A stretch of 64,000 nucleotides of DNA, taken from NCBI GenBank assembly GCA_023268155.1, contig JALNKM010000004.1, forward strand, positions 1-64,000, read 5' to 3'. Positions 51,654 to 61,057 of this stretch are shown piece by piece. This DNA comes from Candidatus Geocrenenecus huangii. Lineage in GTDB: Archaea > Thermoproteota > Nitrososphaeria_A > Caldarchaeales > Wolframiiraptoraceae. How positions within the stretch are numbered: the stretch's first letter is position 1; each line of letters starts with the position of its first letter. The position numbers were made by a program, and so were the translations under genes. The notes beneath the pieces were generated by a model, which did not search any database, had not been told where the DNA came from, and was given only the letters and a program-made list of their open reading frames with translations.

Positions 51654-53444
51654 TTGTCTACTCTGAGGGTTGCTGTTCTTGATAGAGAGAAATGCGATTC
51701 CCGTAAATGCGGGATACCATGTATTAGGTTCTGCCCTCCAGTAAGAAATGATATTGAAGCTATAAAGATGGGTGACGACAGCTACCCAGTCATAGTTGAA
51801 CCCTTATGCATTGGGTGTGGTATCTGTGCTAACAAGTGCCCATTTAAAGCCATATATATCGTTAATCTCCCACAAGAGTTAACCGAAGACCTAGTACATC
51901 AATACGGTGTTAATGCTTTCAGACTATACAGGCTTCCATACCTTGAGAAGAACGTAGTGGTAGGATTGATAGGGAAAAATGGGATCGGGAAGACTACCGC
52001 AACCCAGATACTTGCAGGACAACTTAAACCCAACCTAGGCAGACTTGATTCATCTAATGTTGATCTATTAGAAGTTGCAAGATATTTTAGAGGCTCATTG
52101 ATCCAAGAATACTTAACTCTCCTTTATCAAGGAAAGACACGGGTAAGCTATAAACCTCAATATATAGATAAAATACCTAAAGTTGTTAAAGGAAAGGTCG
52201 GGGAACTTCTGAGAAAAGTGGTATCGCCTGACAAGATAGAAAAGATAATTGAGTTATTTGAATTATCCCATCTGCTAGATAGAGACGTATCTGTTCTGAG
52301 TGGGGGAGAGCTCCAGCGTCTTGCAATCGCAGCCTGTTTTGGGAGAGATGCAGATACATTCTTAGTCGATGAGCCGAGCGCATACCTGGATATCAAGCAG
52401 AGATTTAAGATAGCTTCTCTCATTAGAGACTCATGCAGTGAGAATTCTAGAATACTCGTAGTAGACCACGACCTCGCAGTTTTAGATTATTTAGCCGACA
52501 AGATATTCGTACTGTATGGGAAACCATCAGTATACGGTGTCGTTTCAGGCCCATTCAGTGCTAGGGAGGGTATAAACATATTTCTTCAGGGATACATCCC
52601 TTCCGAGAATGTTAAGTTTAGGCAAGATAAGATAATCTTCCAAGTTAGACCACCTTCATCAGATTTAGAAGCTGAGGGCTCTGAACCTCTATACTGGCCT
52701 AGCATGTCTAAAACCTACGGAGGCTTCAAGCTTGAAGTTAGAGAGGGTAAAGTGTATAGAGGTGAAGTAGTAGGTATAGTGGGAGCAAACGGTATAGGGA
52801 AGACAACATTCATAGAATTGCTTGCAGGATTGGAGGAGAGCGATGAAGGTTTCAAGCTTTCATATAAATCTATAAGCTATAAACCTCAGTATCCTATACC
52901 TAGAGACGCTATTGTTGAGCAAGTCTTAAGGGAAGCCGCTGGAAAACACTTCGACTCGGATCTTTATAGAGAAGAAATTCTAGAACCTCTGGGGCTGGCA
53001 AGGATGATTGACAAAAACTTACTAGAGCTAAGTGGCGGCGAGCTCCAGAAGGTTGTGATCGCTGAAGCATTGTCTAGAGATGCGGAGGTGTATCTTTTCG
53101 ATGAGCCGAGCGCTTATCTAGACGTTGAAGAAAGATACGCTATATCAAAGATCCTGAAGAGGATTACGAGAGAGAAAAAAGCATACACGTTCCTCGTTGA
53201 ACACGACTTAATGGTTCTAGATTTCTCATCAAGTAAGTTGATGGTCTTCACAGGTGAGCCTGGAAGATATGGTGTGGCTAATCCTCCAATAGATCTACAT
53301 ACGGGATTTAACGAATTTCTTAAAGAAATGAATATAACGTTTAGAAGAGACCCGGAGACAGGTAGACCTAGAGCGAACAAGCCCGGCTCTCAGCTAGATA
53401 AAATACAGAAAGAGGTTGGAGAATACTATTATCTAGCAGCCTAA
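51654..53444 (+). CDS. abcE1: Ribosome recycling ATPase ABCE1
   Basis: ABCE1 (Rli1) splits terminated ribosomes. The 596-residue protein has the N-terminal Fe-S domain with CDSRKCGIPCIRFCP and CIGCGICANKCP, then two ABC domains. The first has Walker A GKNGIGKTT and signature LSGGELQRLAI; the second has GANGIGKTT and LSGGELQKVVI. Both Walker B motifs end in DEPSAYLD, which is family-specific. The start is TTG, behind GAGGTG. Confidence 0.96.
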   Translation: MSTLRVAVLDREKCDSRKCGIPCIRFCPPVRNDIEAIKMGDDSYPVIVEPLCIGCGICANKCPFKAIYIVNLPQELTEDLVHQYGVNAFRLYRLPYLEKNVVVGLIGKNGIGKTTATQILAGQLKPNLGRLDSSNVDLLEVARYFRGSLIQEYLTLLYQGKTRVSYKPQYIDKIPKVVKGKVGELLRKVVSPDKIEKIIELFELSHLLDRDVSVLSGGELQRLAIAACFGRDADTFLVDEPSAYLDIKQRFKIASLIRDSCSENSRILVVDHDLAVLDYLADKIFVLYGKPSVYGVVSGPFSAREGINIFLQGYIPSENVKFRQDKIIFQVRPPSSDLEAEGSEPLYWPSMSKTYGGFKLEVREGKVYRGEVVGIVGANGIGKTTFIELLAGLEESDEGFKLSYKSISYKPQYPIPRDAIVEQVLREAAGKHFDSDLYREEILEPLGLARMIDKNLLELSGGELQKVVIAEALSRDAEVYLFDEPSAYLDVEERYAISKILKRITREKKAYTFLVEHDLMVLDFSSSKLMVFTGEPGRYGVANPPIDLHTGFNEFLKEMNITFRRDPETGRPRANKPGSQLDKIQKEVGEYYYLAA

Positions 53445-53472
53445 AACATATTTGCATAGTGCAGGTTAGACA

Positions 53473-54102
53473 TTACTTGATAATCTTGAATAATTCTGTT
53501 ATATCGCTAAGATAGAAGTCTGGTTCACCGTTTCTAGAATGGACGAGCACAGTAATCATGCCGAGCTCTTTAGCTGGCTTTACTTCAACTTCCCATCTAT
53601 CTCCTACATACAGTATTCTGTTGAAAGGAGTCCCTAGAAGTTTTGATAAGAGTATGTATCCATCCTTAAGTGGTTTAGGAGGGGCATCATCACTCGTCAC
53701 AACTACATCAAAGTCGGATGCATGGATGCCTAACGCTTCTGACACTTTTAAGAATAGGCTTCTCCCAGAATTAGTGTGGCATCCAATCTTGATTCCAGCC
53801 TTCTTAAGCTCTTGTAGAAGTTTCTTAACTTCAGGTCTAGGTTTAATGTATTTTGAGGGGTCGATTCTCTCAGCGAGAAGATCGTAAAACCTTCTTCTAT
53901 CAACCCCCATCATCTCAACACTTAAACTGACTGTCTTAGTCTTCTTCTTAACTGCTTTAAGCTTCTCAGCCGCTCTAAGATAGTCTATCCCTAAGAGTTC
54001 TCCTAATACTCTGTGAATACTCTCCCTCAGATGGGCCTCATACCTCCTAGACCTGTACATTGTACCATCTACATCGAAGACTACAGCATCTACTTCAACC
54101 AT
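53473..54102 (-). CDS. HAD-superfamily phosphatase (phosphoglycolate phosphatase-like)
   Basis: HAD motifs are complete: FDVDGTMY (D10 and D12), motif II T in CHTNSGRS, a lysine in PPKPLKDGY and motif IV VGDRWEVEVKPA. The helical cap sits between motifs I and II (about 15-85). The substrate is probably a small phosphate ester. It is divergent from the antiporter gene. The class is firm and the substrate is not. Confidence 0.88.
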   Translation of the reverse strand: MVEVDAVVFDVDGTMYRSRRYEAHLRESIHRVLGELLGIDYLRAAEKLKAVKKKTKTVSLSVEMMGVDRRRFYDLLAERIDPSKYIKPRPEVKKLLQELKKAGIKIGCHTNSGRSLFLKVSEALGIHASDFDVVVTSDDAPPKPLKDGYILLSKLLGTPFNRILYVGDRWEVEVKPAKELGMITVLVHSRNGEPDFYLSDITELFKIIK

Positions 54103-54242
54103 GGTCTACATTCTTAACCTCCAAACCATCTCAGACTCTGGCACGTATTTTAATTTTCAATGCATGAGGTTACTGTGGATCGATAGGTATTTGTAAGCTA
54201 TATTTATGAATAGCTTTAAATGAGATTTTGGGGAGATTAATA

Positions 54243-55451
54243 ATGATGTCTGTAAGCAGTATGGATCCTATAATGAGAGCGATAGTAACCATAAGCGTCT
54301 TGGTGTTTTTCGCGAAGGTGTTGGGAGGAGTATTCTCCAGCTTTAAGCTCCCCTCAATTATAGGCGAACTTTTGGCTGGGATAATTCTCGGCCCCTCAAT
54401 GCTTGGCACAGCAATAGTTATCTTCGGGGAGCCACTAGTAGTCCTTAACGAGTTCGTTGAAGCATTTGCAGAGATAGGAGCTATAATGATTCTATTCTCC
54501 GCCGGATTGGAGATGGGTGCTACTAGCTTGAGGAGAGCCGGAATATGGGCTTTCATAGTAGCATCCGGCGGAGCACTTCTACCCTTCATTGGGGGATACT
54601 ATTTCTACTCATGGCTAGGCTACCCAGAGGGCTCTGCTCTGATGACCGGAGCAATAATGGTTGCAACAAGCCTCGCTATAACAGTTAGAGTAATGGAAGA
54701 CTTTGGAGCACTAGGCACTGATGAAAGCATATTACTATTGAACGCTGCGGTGGTTGACGATGTTATAGGTGTATCAATACTTGCAGTAGTTTCCTCAGCA
54801 TTATCAGCGCCTCAGGGAAGACTAGATTTAATGAGCGCATTGAGGACTACCTCAATATTCTTCATCACCTGGTTCCTGATGCTCATAGTAGGAGTCTACG
54901 TGATCCCTAGATTTATTGAGCGTGCATTATTGATTAAAGCTGAGGGAGCTGTCGAAGCAGCTGCTATAGGCTCAGCATTCATAATGTCGGCGATAGCTGC
55001 CGGCCTAGGGCTTTCACCCATCATAGGCTCGTATGCTGCAGGTTTATCTGTCGCGGAATCGAAAGCGTTAGTAAGAGTTAAGGATTTTATTAAACATCTA
55101 AACCAGGTTTTCAGCCCCCTATTCTTTACATTTGTGGGCGCGAGAATGGATGTAACCTTGTTTAGTGAAAACGTCATGCTCGGTCTACTAATTCTTACTG
55201 GAATAGCATTCGCTACAAAGTTTCTAGGCTCAGCTCTAACCTCGTTACCGAAACTTAGAAACTGGATTAAGGCTGTAAGAGTAGGGGTTGGAATGGTTCC
55301 TAGAGGTGAACTCGGGCTAGTGATAGCAAGTCTAGGACTTAGCAGAGGTTTAATAAGCCAAACTATTTATATTCAGGCTGTCGGAATGGTGATCCTGACA
55401 TCATTCATAACACCTATAATCCTCTCAAGACTGTATAGAGAAACAACTTAA
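54243..55451 (+). CDS. Cation/proton antiporter, CPA2 (KefB/NapA-like) family
   Basis: This membrane antiporter has 12-13 helices. Family landmarks are KLPSIIGELLAGIILGPS in an early helix, LFSAGLEMG, and the ion-site region LLLNAAVVDDVIGVSILAVV with the paired aspartates of electrogenic CPA2 exchangers. A late glycine-rich helix follows (VGVGMVPRGELGLVIASLG). I choose ATG 54243 (MMSVSSMDPIMRAI), placed behind GGGGAG; TTG 54228 is upstream in frame. There is no C-terminal TrkA domain. It probably exchanges Na+ for H+. Confidence 0.9.
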   Translation: MMSVSSMDPIMRAIVTISVLVFFAKVLGGVFSSFKLPSIIGELLAGIILGPSMLGTAIVIFGEPLVVLNEFVEAFAEIGAIMILFSAGLEMGATSLRRAGIWAFIVASGGALLPFIGGYYFYSWLGYPEGSALMTGAIMVATSLAITVRVMEDFGALGTDESILLLNAAVVDDVIGVSILAVVSSALSAPQGRLDLMSALRTTSIFFITWFLMLIVGVYVIPRFIERALLIKAEGAVEAAAIGSAFIMSAIAAGLGLSPIIGSYAAGLSVAESKALVRVKDFIKHLNQVFSPLFFTFVGARMDVTLFSENVMLGLLILTGIAFATKFLGSALTSLPKLRNWIKAVRVGVGMVPRGELGLVIASLGLSRGLISQTIYIQAVGMVILTSFITPIILSRLYRETT

Positions 55452-55493
55452 CACAATCTGTACCTAAAACCTAAATTAACCCTCCTTGTTAAT

Positions 55494-55763
55494 ATGTATA
55501 TGAGTCCGAGAATAACCTTTAGAGCGGCACTCTTCTATGTTATGGTTATCTTAGGGATAGCAGTTCTTATAACTGGGTTGATTCTATATGTATGGCCTAG
55601 AGGACCGCAATCTGGTAGATTAGAGTTCCTTAGTCTAAGGAAAGATGATTGGAGAGACCTCCACATGCAGATATCCATCTTCTTAACGATTGTACTAATC
55701 GTCCATCTACTTGAGAACAGGTATTGTGTAAAAACATACGTTAAGACTACTCTAGGAGGGTAG
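55494..55763 (+). CDS. Small DUF4405-like membrane protein
   Basis: This 89-residue protein has two helices (about 9-33 and 55-72). Histidines in WRDLHMQISIFLTIVLIVHL resemble the haem-type histidine spacing of DUF4405/cytochrome b-like proteins. The ITGLILYVWPRGP segment is typical of that family. It follows the antiporter by about 40 bp and may be co-transcribed. Function is unknown. Confidence 0.65.
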   Translation: MYMSPRITFRAALFYVMVILGIAVLITGLILYVWPRGPQSGRLEFLSLRKDDWRDLHMQISIFLTIVLIVHLLENRYCVKTYVKTTLGG

Positions 55764-55993
55764 ACAAAAAAGAGGACTCGACCATCGCTACGGCCTTCTA
55801 ACAAGACAACGTATTTTATCTTCGGAGAACTCTGTAAGCTCCTAAAAAGATAATAATGAGGATATGACAATATGGTGGTCTCCCTTCACGTAGATTTCCA
55901 ACTAACAAGTACTAGCTATAGCTCAACTAGGTAGGCAGGTTCTCGAATTTACGACTTCTCCCAACAGTGATTATAACGCTCTTGACCTGTTTT

Positions 55994-57331
55994 TCACGGA
56001 GTTGCCTCCTGGTCAGCTATCTTTAATGCCTCATCTAATGCTTCTACACCCTTGTCTATATCTTCCCTCACAGCTATTAGAGGTGGAGCAACTAGTATAT
56101 TATTTATCCAGCCGATGACAAATACTCCTTGCTCAAATGCCTTTGAAGCTACTTTCTCAACGATGATAGGCTTACCGTACAGTTTGTCTTTAGGATTATT
56201 CATCGGTTTTCTAGTTTTTCTATCTTTTGTAAGGTCTACCGCCCAGAATAATCCAAGCCCTCTTACCTCACCTATACTTGGATGCTTTTCTTCAAGTTCC
56301 CTCAGCCTCCTACCTAAGTATTCTCCAACCTTCTTAACGTTCTCCTTAATTCCCAGTTTATGGTATTCGTTTATGGTAGCTATACCTGCAGCAAGTGTTA
56401 CCGGATGTGCTTCATATGTATGTCCATGAGCGAATAGATGTTCTTCAAAATAGTCTGATATTTCTTTAGATACGCCTGTAACCCCTAGAGGTAGATAACC
56501 TGAAGTAACACCTTTAGCCGTCGTTATAATGTCTGGCTCAACTCTCCAGTGTTGAACAGCAAACCATTCACCTGTCCTGAGCCACCCAGACATAACCTCG
56601 TCAGCTATCAACAGTACATTATACTCTCTAGTTATCTCTCTTAGACGAGGCAGGTACTCGGGTGGAGGTACAAGTACGCCGTTCGTGCCAACCACTGGTT
56701 CAACTATTACTGCGGCTACATCATCTTCATGCTGTAGCATATAGTCTATGTATTCGGCGCATGTTATGCCGCAACTTGGATAGTTTAACTTGAATGGGCA
56801 TCTATAACAATAGCATTCTGGTGCAAACTGTGTTCCTGGAACAGTATGATATCCTTCGACGGGTATTCTACGCCACTCACCAGTTATAGATATCGAAGCT
56901 GCAGTGGCTCCATGATAGCTTTTGTAGCGTGAGATTACTTTATGCTTCCTAGTGTACATCCTCGCGATCTTTAATGCAGCCTCTACGGCCTCAGTGCCAG
57001 AAGTAGAATAGAAGAATTTAACAATATTATTAGGCATGATCTCGAGAAGCATCCTGCTGAGCTCTGCTCTAACATCGCATGTAAACGCTGGGCTGAGATA
57101 CTGGAGCCTCTTCATGTATTGATAAATCGCATCGATTATATTCTTGTTTCCGTGACCTATGTTTATGCATATCAGTTGTGAAGAGAAATCCAGATATCTT
57201 CTTCCATTCGAATCTGTAAAGTAGCATCCTTCAGCAGAGACGATATTTACAGGCTTCCAGGTTTTCTGAATCCTCCATGTTCCGAATACATGTCTTCTCG
57301 ATAAGTCGATAATATCCTCAGACATATTCAA
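55994..57331 (-). CDS. Class III PLP-dependent aminotransferase
   Basis: This 445-residue aminotransferase has the fold type I signature: STSGTEAVEAALKIAR, YKSYHGATAASIS, LLIADEVMSGWLRTG and the PLP lysine in TTAKGVTSGYLPLG. The Cys-rich ECYCYRCPFKLNYPSCGITC is common in omega-aminotransferases of this class. The substrate is probably an omega-amino acid such as 4-aminobutyrate, beta-alanine or taurine; it cannot be told from the sequence. Confidence 0.9.
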   Translation of the reverse strand: MNMSEDIIDLSRRHVFGTWRIQKTWKPVNIVSAEGCYFTDSNGRRYLDFSSQLICINIGHGNKNIIDAIYQYMKRLQYLSPAFTCDVRAELSRMLLEIMPNNIVKFFYSTSGTEAVEAALKIARMYTRKHKVISRYKSYHGATAASISITGEWRRIPVEGYHTVPGTQFAPECYCYRCPFKLNYPSCGITCAEYIDYMLQHEDDVAAVIVEPVVGTNGVLVPPPEYLPRLREITREYNVLLIADEVMSGWLRTGEWFAVQHWRVEPDIITTAKGVTSGYLPLGVTGVSKEISDYFEEHLFAHGHTYEAHPVTLAAGIATINEYHKLGIKENVKKVGEYLGRRLRELEEKHPSIGEVRGLGLFWAVDLTKDRKTRKPMNNPKDKLYGKPIIVEKVASKAFEQGVFVIGWINNILVAPPLIAVREDIDKGVEALDEALKIADQEATP

Positions 57332-57475
57332 TACCTATGAATTAATAATAGATAACTTTTTTGCTGGATGATGCTTGAATAAGTGTTCTTGCATCTTCAT
57401 GAATTTACAGTATAATTGTAGAGCATTAACAAGTTAGGAATAAGTTTAGTTTTTAGAATCTCTACTGCATGCAAG

Positions 57476-57868
57476 CTAGCTTCTCTTAAATTCGCCTCGT
57501 CCCCTCAATGTGCCAACGAATATGGGAATCCCCTTACTCACCGCCTCTCTATATATGGGGTTAACCTCAACCTCTTCCCAAGTGGCCAAGTGTATTTGGA
57601 AGGAGTGATATAGTGGTAGGTTAGCCTCCTCCTCTATCTTAGCTATCAATTCTCCTCTCACTCTAAAATCTCCAGGTAGATTATCAGCAACTATCAGCAC
57701 ATCTACATCGCTTCCACCTGTTACACGCTCCTTAACAACACTCCCAAAGACGTAAAGATTACATGAACCTAAAACCTCGTAGGCGGCTTTAGCTATAGCC
57801 TCAGACCAAGAACGCCACTGGCGGGTAATCTGACTAATCCTAAGCTTGGCCTTTAGTAGACTCAACAA
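57476..57868 (-). CDS. Minimal nucleotidyltransferase (MNT), HEPN partner
   Basis: This 130-residue protein contains the pol-beta-type motif FGSVVKERVTGGSDVDVLIV with G42-S43 and D54/D56. In MNT/HEPN pairs it acts as antitoxin by AMPylating or otherwise modifying the HEPN ribonuclease. A third catalytic acid may lie in HLATWEEVEV. The start is TTG, 29 nt inside the HEPN gene, so they are one transcript. Confidence 0.85.
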   Translation of the reverse strand: MLSLLKAKLRISQITRQWRSWSEAIAKAAYEVLGSCNLYVFGSVVKERVTGGSDVDVLIVADNLPGDFRVRGELIAKIEEEANLPLYHSFQIHLATWEEVEVNPIYREAVSKGIPIFVGTLRGRGEFKRS

Positions 57869-58238
57869 ACTCTATCACCTTCTCAGCAAAATTCAAGAGC
57901 TCTTCAGCTTCTTCTCTATCATAGTTTCTCGGCATATAGCGTGAACTTATATAAGCTTCTTCAAGCCTTATAAGCAAACTTCTGTTTTCTCGAACGAACT
58001 CATCAAAAATATTTGGATTTCCCATAAGGTCCTTTAGGATGTTCATCAGCTGCCTAACAGCATGAACTCGAGGCACCTCACCAGTTAACTCGAATATTAC
58101 TGACTTCAGGTATAGTTGAACAGATTGATCAGCCATGAAGGCGGCAACATCATAGTCTCCTTCAAGTAGACTTCTCTTTCCTGATCTAAGCATTCTTAAC
58201 GCTCTATCTCTGAGTAGAGAAACTTCACTATAGCTCAA
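57840..58238 (-). CDS. HEPN-domain protein, probable toxin partner of MNT
   Basis: This 132-residue four-helix HEPN protein shows LLEGDYDVAAFMADQSVQLYLKSVIFEL, PRVHAVRQLMNIL and ISSRYMPRNYDREEAEELL, the usual order for HEPN proteins beside MNTs. HEPN proteins of this class are often RNases, but the R-x4-6-H motif is not evident, so activity is uncertain. It is encoded first in the pair. Confidence 0.82.
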   Translation of the reverse strand: MSYSEVSLLRDRALRMLRSGKRSLLEGDYDVAAFMADQSVQLYLKSVIFELTGEVPRVHAVRQLMNILKDLMGNPNIFDEFVRENRSLLIRLEEAYISSRYMPRNYDREEAEELLNFAEKVIEFVESTKGQA

Positions 58239-58487
58239 AGCTCACGCATTCAACACATACATTATTAAACTATTTAAGTATTCCAAAAAACATTAGCTTC
58301 ACGCTTAGAACCTAGACATTATCCACCTATTACCTTGTCCTCGTAGAACTCGGCCTTCATCGAATACTAGACCGTATTCCACGTAAAGCTCTAGCTTGCC
58401 TGGATATATCTCCTGTTAAGAAGGTAAGTTTATTGCATACCAAGGAGAGATTATGAGATGTAGCTAGTCGAGAGAGTTGGTTAAGAT
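58239..58487. other. Intergenic region with an unexplained open stretch on the minus strand
   Basis: On the minus strand 58412-58305 can be read for 36 codons to a stop (beginning EIYPGKLELYVEYGLVFD) with no start codon at its upstream end. The composition is protein-like, so it may be the 3' remnant of a lost gene. On the plus strand the lutC promoter should lie at the end of the region. No RNA gene was seen. Confidence 0.35.
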
Positions 58488-59036
58488 ATGCAGCCAGATA
58501 CCTTAAAGCTCTTCATCAGTAGGCTAGAAGATCTTGGAGCAAAAGCATATGTGTGTCATAGTATGCAAGACTTGTTTCAGACTATATATAATCTAGTTAA
58601 GAACGTGGAAAAGGAGATACTCATAGTCGGCTCCGAGACCGATTACAGGAAAGAGCTTATTGAAAGATTAGAAGGAGAAGGTGTGAGCATAAGGATCGTA
58701 AGAGCTGATTCTATTACCCCGATAACTGATGTCGAGTTATCTATAGGTTTCCCTGAACTGGGTATAGCAAGTACAGGCACAGTCATCTACACGGCTTCTT
58801 CAGGAATAGAAGAAGCATCAATATACTTTCCAGAAACCCATATCTCAATAATATCTGCAGATAGGATTGTATACGATCTCGATGACGTAGAAAGATCATT
58901 TAATGACTTTCTTAGAAATGGTGTATCCATCTATCTCGTTACAGGTCCGAGCAGTACTGCAGACATTGAAGGAGAGATAGTCAAAGGCGTTCACGGTCCC
59001 AGGAGATTCTACGTATCTGTCTTGGACATCCATTAA
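58488..59036 (+). CDS. lutC: LutC-like LUD-domain protein
   Basis: The LUD domain of LutC/YkgG works with LutA and LutB in L-lactate oxidation to pyruvate. The 182-residue protein contains IASTGTVIYTASSG, SIYFPETHISIISADRIV, VTGPSSTADIEGEIVKGVHGP and a short C-terminus, all typical. It lies 2 kb before the LutB-LutA fusion, with one minus-strand gene between them. Confidence 0.88.
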   Translation: MQPDTLKLFISRLEDLGAKAYVCHSMQDLFQTIYNLVKNVEKEILIVGSETDYRKELIERLEGEGVSIRIVRADSITPITDVELSIGFPELGIASTGTVIYTASSGIEEASIYFPETHISIISADRIVYDLDDVERSFNDFLRNGVSIYLVTGPSSTADIEGEIVKGVHGPRRFYVSVLDIH

Positions 59037-59153
59037 AAATAATCCAACATAAATTCTCATTCTAGTAAAGAGATGAACAATATGTATTCCTCTTAATCGA
59101 GTGTTACCTGTTTTTTCTATGTGAGGATTAATCCTAAAGATTGTTAATTGCAA

Positions 59154-60776
59154 TTATGGAGGTGGTGGAGGAGGCAATGGACGAGACCAGATTGTGATCT
59201 TGAGGATAAAGAAGACTGCAACAATGGCAACAACGGCGATGATGCCAATAATTGCGTATTCTTGAGCTCCCCAACCAGTCTCAGATATAGTCACAGTTTG
59301 AGTGGAGATCACCGATGTGGACTCAGCAGCCGTTAATTTCTCCGCTGTGGTTATTTGAGTCGTAGGTAGCTTAGAAGTTGTAGTCTTTGTAGTAGGTATA
59401 GTATAGATGCTTGTCTGAGTGGAAGTCTGAATTACAGTGATAGGTCGCAGTGGAGACGTATATTTCCAAATCTCTATACCATTCTCAGAGTCATAGATAT
59501 ACATGTAGAGATGATTGTTGAACTCAACTATTCCTCCACCTATGTGAGTCTTGCTAGTAATCTCTTCTTTAAATATTATCTCCCAGTTTAAACTATCTCT
59601 AGACTTCCATACTTCGAGCCCATCTACTGTATTTGTTGTCGAGACGTAAAGACAGCCATCCGATAGTAAAGATATACCAGCTCCATGGTTATTCTTATTA
59701 CCGAATCCTGTCAAGCCTAATTGCGTCCAATTCTTGCCATCGTTAGATCTCCATATCTGGAAAGCTCCAACTGTTGGTGTACTAAAAGTACTTAGATAAA
59801 GTGCCCCGTTGATCTCCGTCAAGACCCCGAACATGTTTTTATATTCTCCAGCCCTAAAACCATTCTCCACTACTTTCTCCCAGTTCTTGCCATCATATGT
59901 CCTAAATACATTTAGCCCTTTCAGGTTAAAAGTAACGACATATAATTGGTCTCTGAATATTCGCATATTAGCGATAGCAATGTTGCCTGTATCGTTAAAT
60001 CCGTTATCAATAATTCTTTCCCAGTTTACACCATCCTTGCTTCTCCAGATCTCCGCACCATTCGGATTATAAGTTCCTAGAAATACGTGTTCATTAAAGG
60101 TTGTGGCCTCGAACCCGATGAATTTGTGGTCTTTAAAGACCTGAGGGAAGAAGTATATTAAGAAGTTCGATCTATCCCCCAACCCATCTTTCACATTCCT
60201 TCGGAAATGCTCGCCATCTTCAGATGCCCAGATCTCAGCCCCATCTCTTAGAGATCTAAGATTTCCATTCTGTACAGGGACTAGTAACTTATCATTGAAT
60301 ATTATCGGTAACCCCACGCCGACATTATCTTTATCACCTAGTCCGCCTGAAACTAATTTTTTAAAGTTTATTCCATCATGGGAAAACCATATTTCTGCTC
60401 CGTCTTCATTATTATTTGTACCAGCATAGAGCTTATCTCTAAAAACGAACAATGTTATTTCGTGATTATTCGGGTTTCCTAATCCGTCAGGGCCTATCTT
60501 CTCCCAGTTATCACCATCCTGAGTCCTCCATATTTCTCCACCTTTTTCAGAGTTAATTACACCTATGTATCGGTATCCTTTAAAATCGACGAAATTGGTT
60601 ATACCCACATTATTTGTATCGTTAAAACCTCCTGAGACAACTTTCACCCACCCCTCCGTTAAACTTGATATATCAGATTGTGAAGGAGTGGGAAAAGCAG
60701 CTATAGCATTTTCCAAGACTAATACTCCCAATATCAATACTATCAACGCTGAGAAGAATTTATTGTAGTATTTCAT
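59154..60776 (-). CDS. Exported, membrane-anchored beta-propeller protein
   Basis: This 540-residue protein has a signal peptide (1-27), about eight repeats of a sheet unit, a Thr/Ser-rich linker (about 450-497), one transmembrane helix (about 508-530) and six C-terminal prolines. Each repeat contains a G-x-E-I-W-R-S-x-D-G-x-x-W core followed by G-F/L-x-N/D, starting at about residues 80, 127, 183, 241, 289, 338, 387 and 432. Seven or eight propeller blades are likely. It faces the cell exterior and may bind ligands or other cells. It lies between the two lactate-oxidation genes on the opposite strand. The function is unknown. Confidence 0.8.
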   Translation of the reverse strand: MKYYNKFFSALIVLILGVLVLENAIAAFPTPSQSDISSLTEGWVKVVSGGFNDTNNVGITNFVDFKGYRYIGVINSEKGGEIWRTQDGDNWEKIGPDGLGNPNNHEITLFVFRDKLYAGTNNNEDGAEIWFSHDGINFKKLVSGGLGDKDNVGVGLPIIFNDKLLVPVQNGNLRSLRDGAEIWASEDGEHFRRNVKDGLGDRSNFLIYFFPQVFKDHKFIGFEATTFNEHVFLGTYNPNGAEIWRSKDGVNWERIIDNGFNDTGNIAIANMRIFRDQLYVVTFNLKGLNVFRTYDGKNWEKVVENGFRAGEYKNMFGVLTEINGALYLSTFSTPTVGAFQIWRSNDGKNWTQLGLTGFGNKNNHGAGISLLSDGCLYVSTTNTVDGLEVWKSRDSLNWEIIFKEEITSKTHIGGGIVEFNNHLYMYIYDSENGIEIWKYTSPLRPITVIQTSTQTSIYTIPTTKTTTSKLPTTQITTAEKLTAAESTSVISTQTVTISETGWGAQEYAIIGIIAVVAIVAVFFILKITIWSRPLPPPPPP

Positions 60777-61017
60777 GAACTACTATCTTTTATCTATTAT
60801 ATAAATATTCCCGGAACATTACTGCCTCCTTCTTACGTATTGATAATGGTGGAAATTGAGCAGATCTGTAATTTGATGTCTCGAGAAGTTAATAAATAAT
60901 CGTAAACTCTAAGAAATTATGTGTTCCAAATCATCAAGAATGCCTTCAAACATCTTAGAATCTTGTCTTGTATTTAATTAATACTGTTTGAGTAAGATTT
61001 GCGACATATCAGGATAA

Positions 61018-61026
61018 TTTATATAT
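61018..61026 (+). promoter_or_regulatory. Box A promoter of the LutB-LutA gene
   Basis: ATTTATATA (61018-61026) is a strong TATA-type element. It overlaps the most upstream ATG (61025), which therefore cannot lie in the transcript from this promoter. The next in-frame ATG, 61058, would sit about 10 nt into the transcript. Confidence 0.6.
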
Positions 61027-61057
61027 GTGCAGTTTGATTGCTTTACAGATCCGGGAA

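Noticed and set aside
54170-54589. 139-codon minus-strand frame over the start of the antiporter
   Set aside because: The plus strand encodes a clear CPA2 antiporter here; the reverse frame is an antisense product of its codon pattern.
56750-56830. Cys-rich stretch in the aminotransferase as an unusual metal site
   Set aside because: Similar Cys-rich segments are common in this class of omega-aminotransferases.
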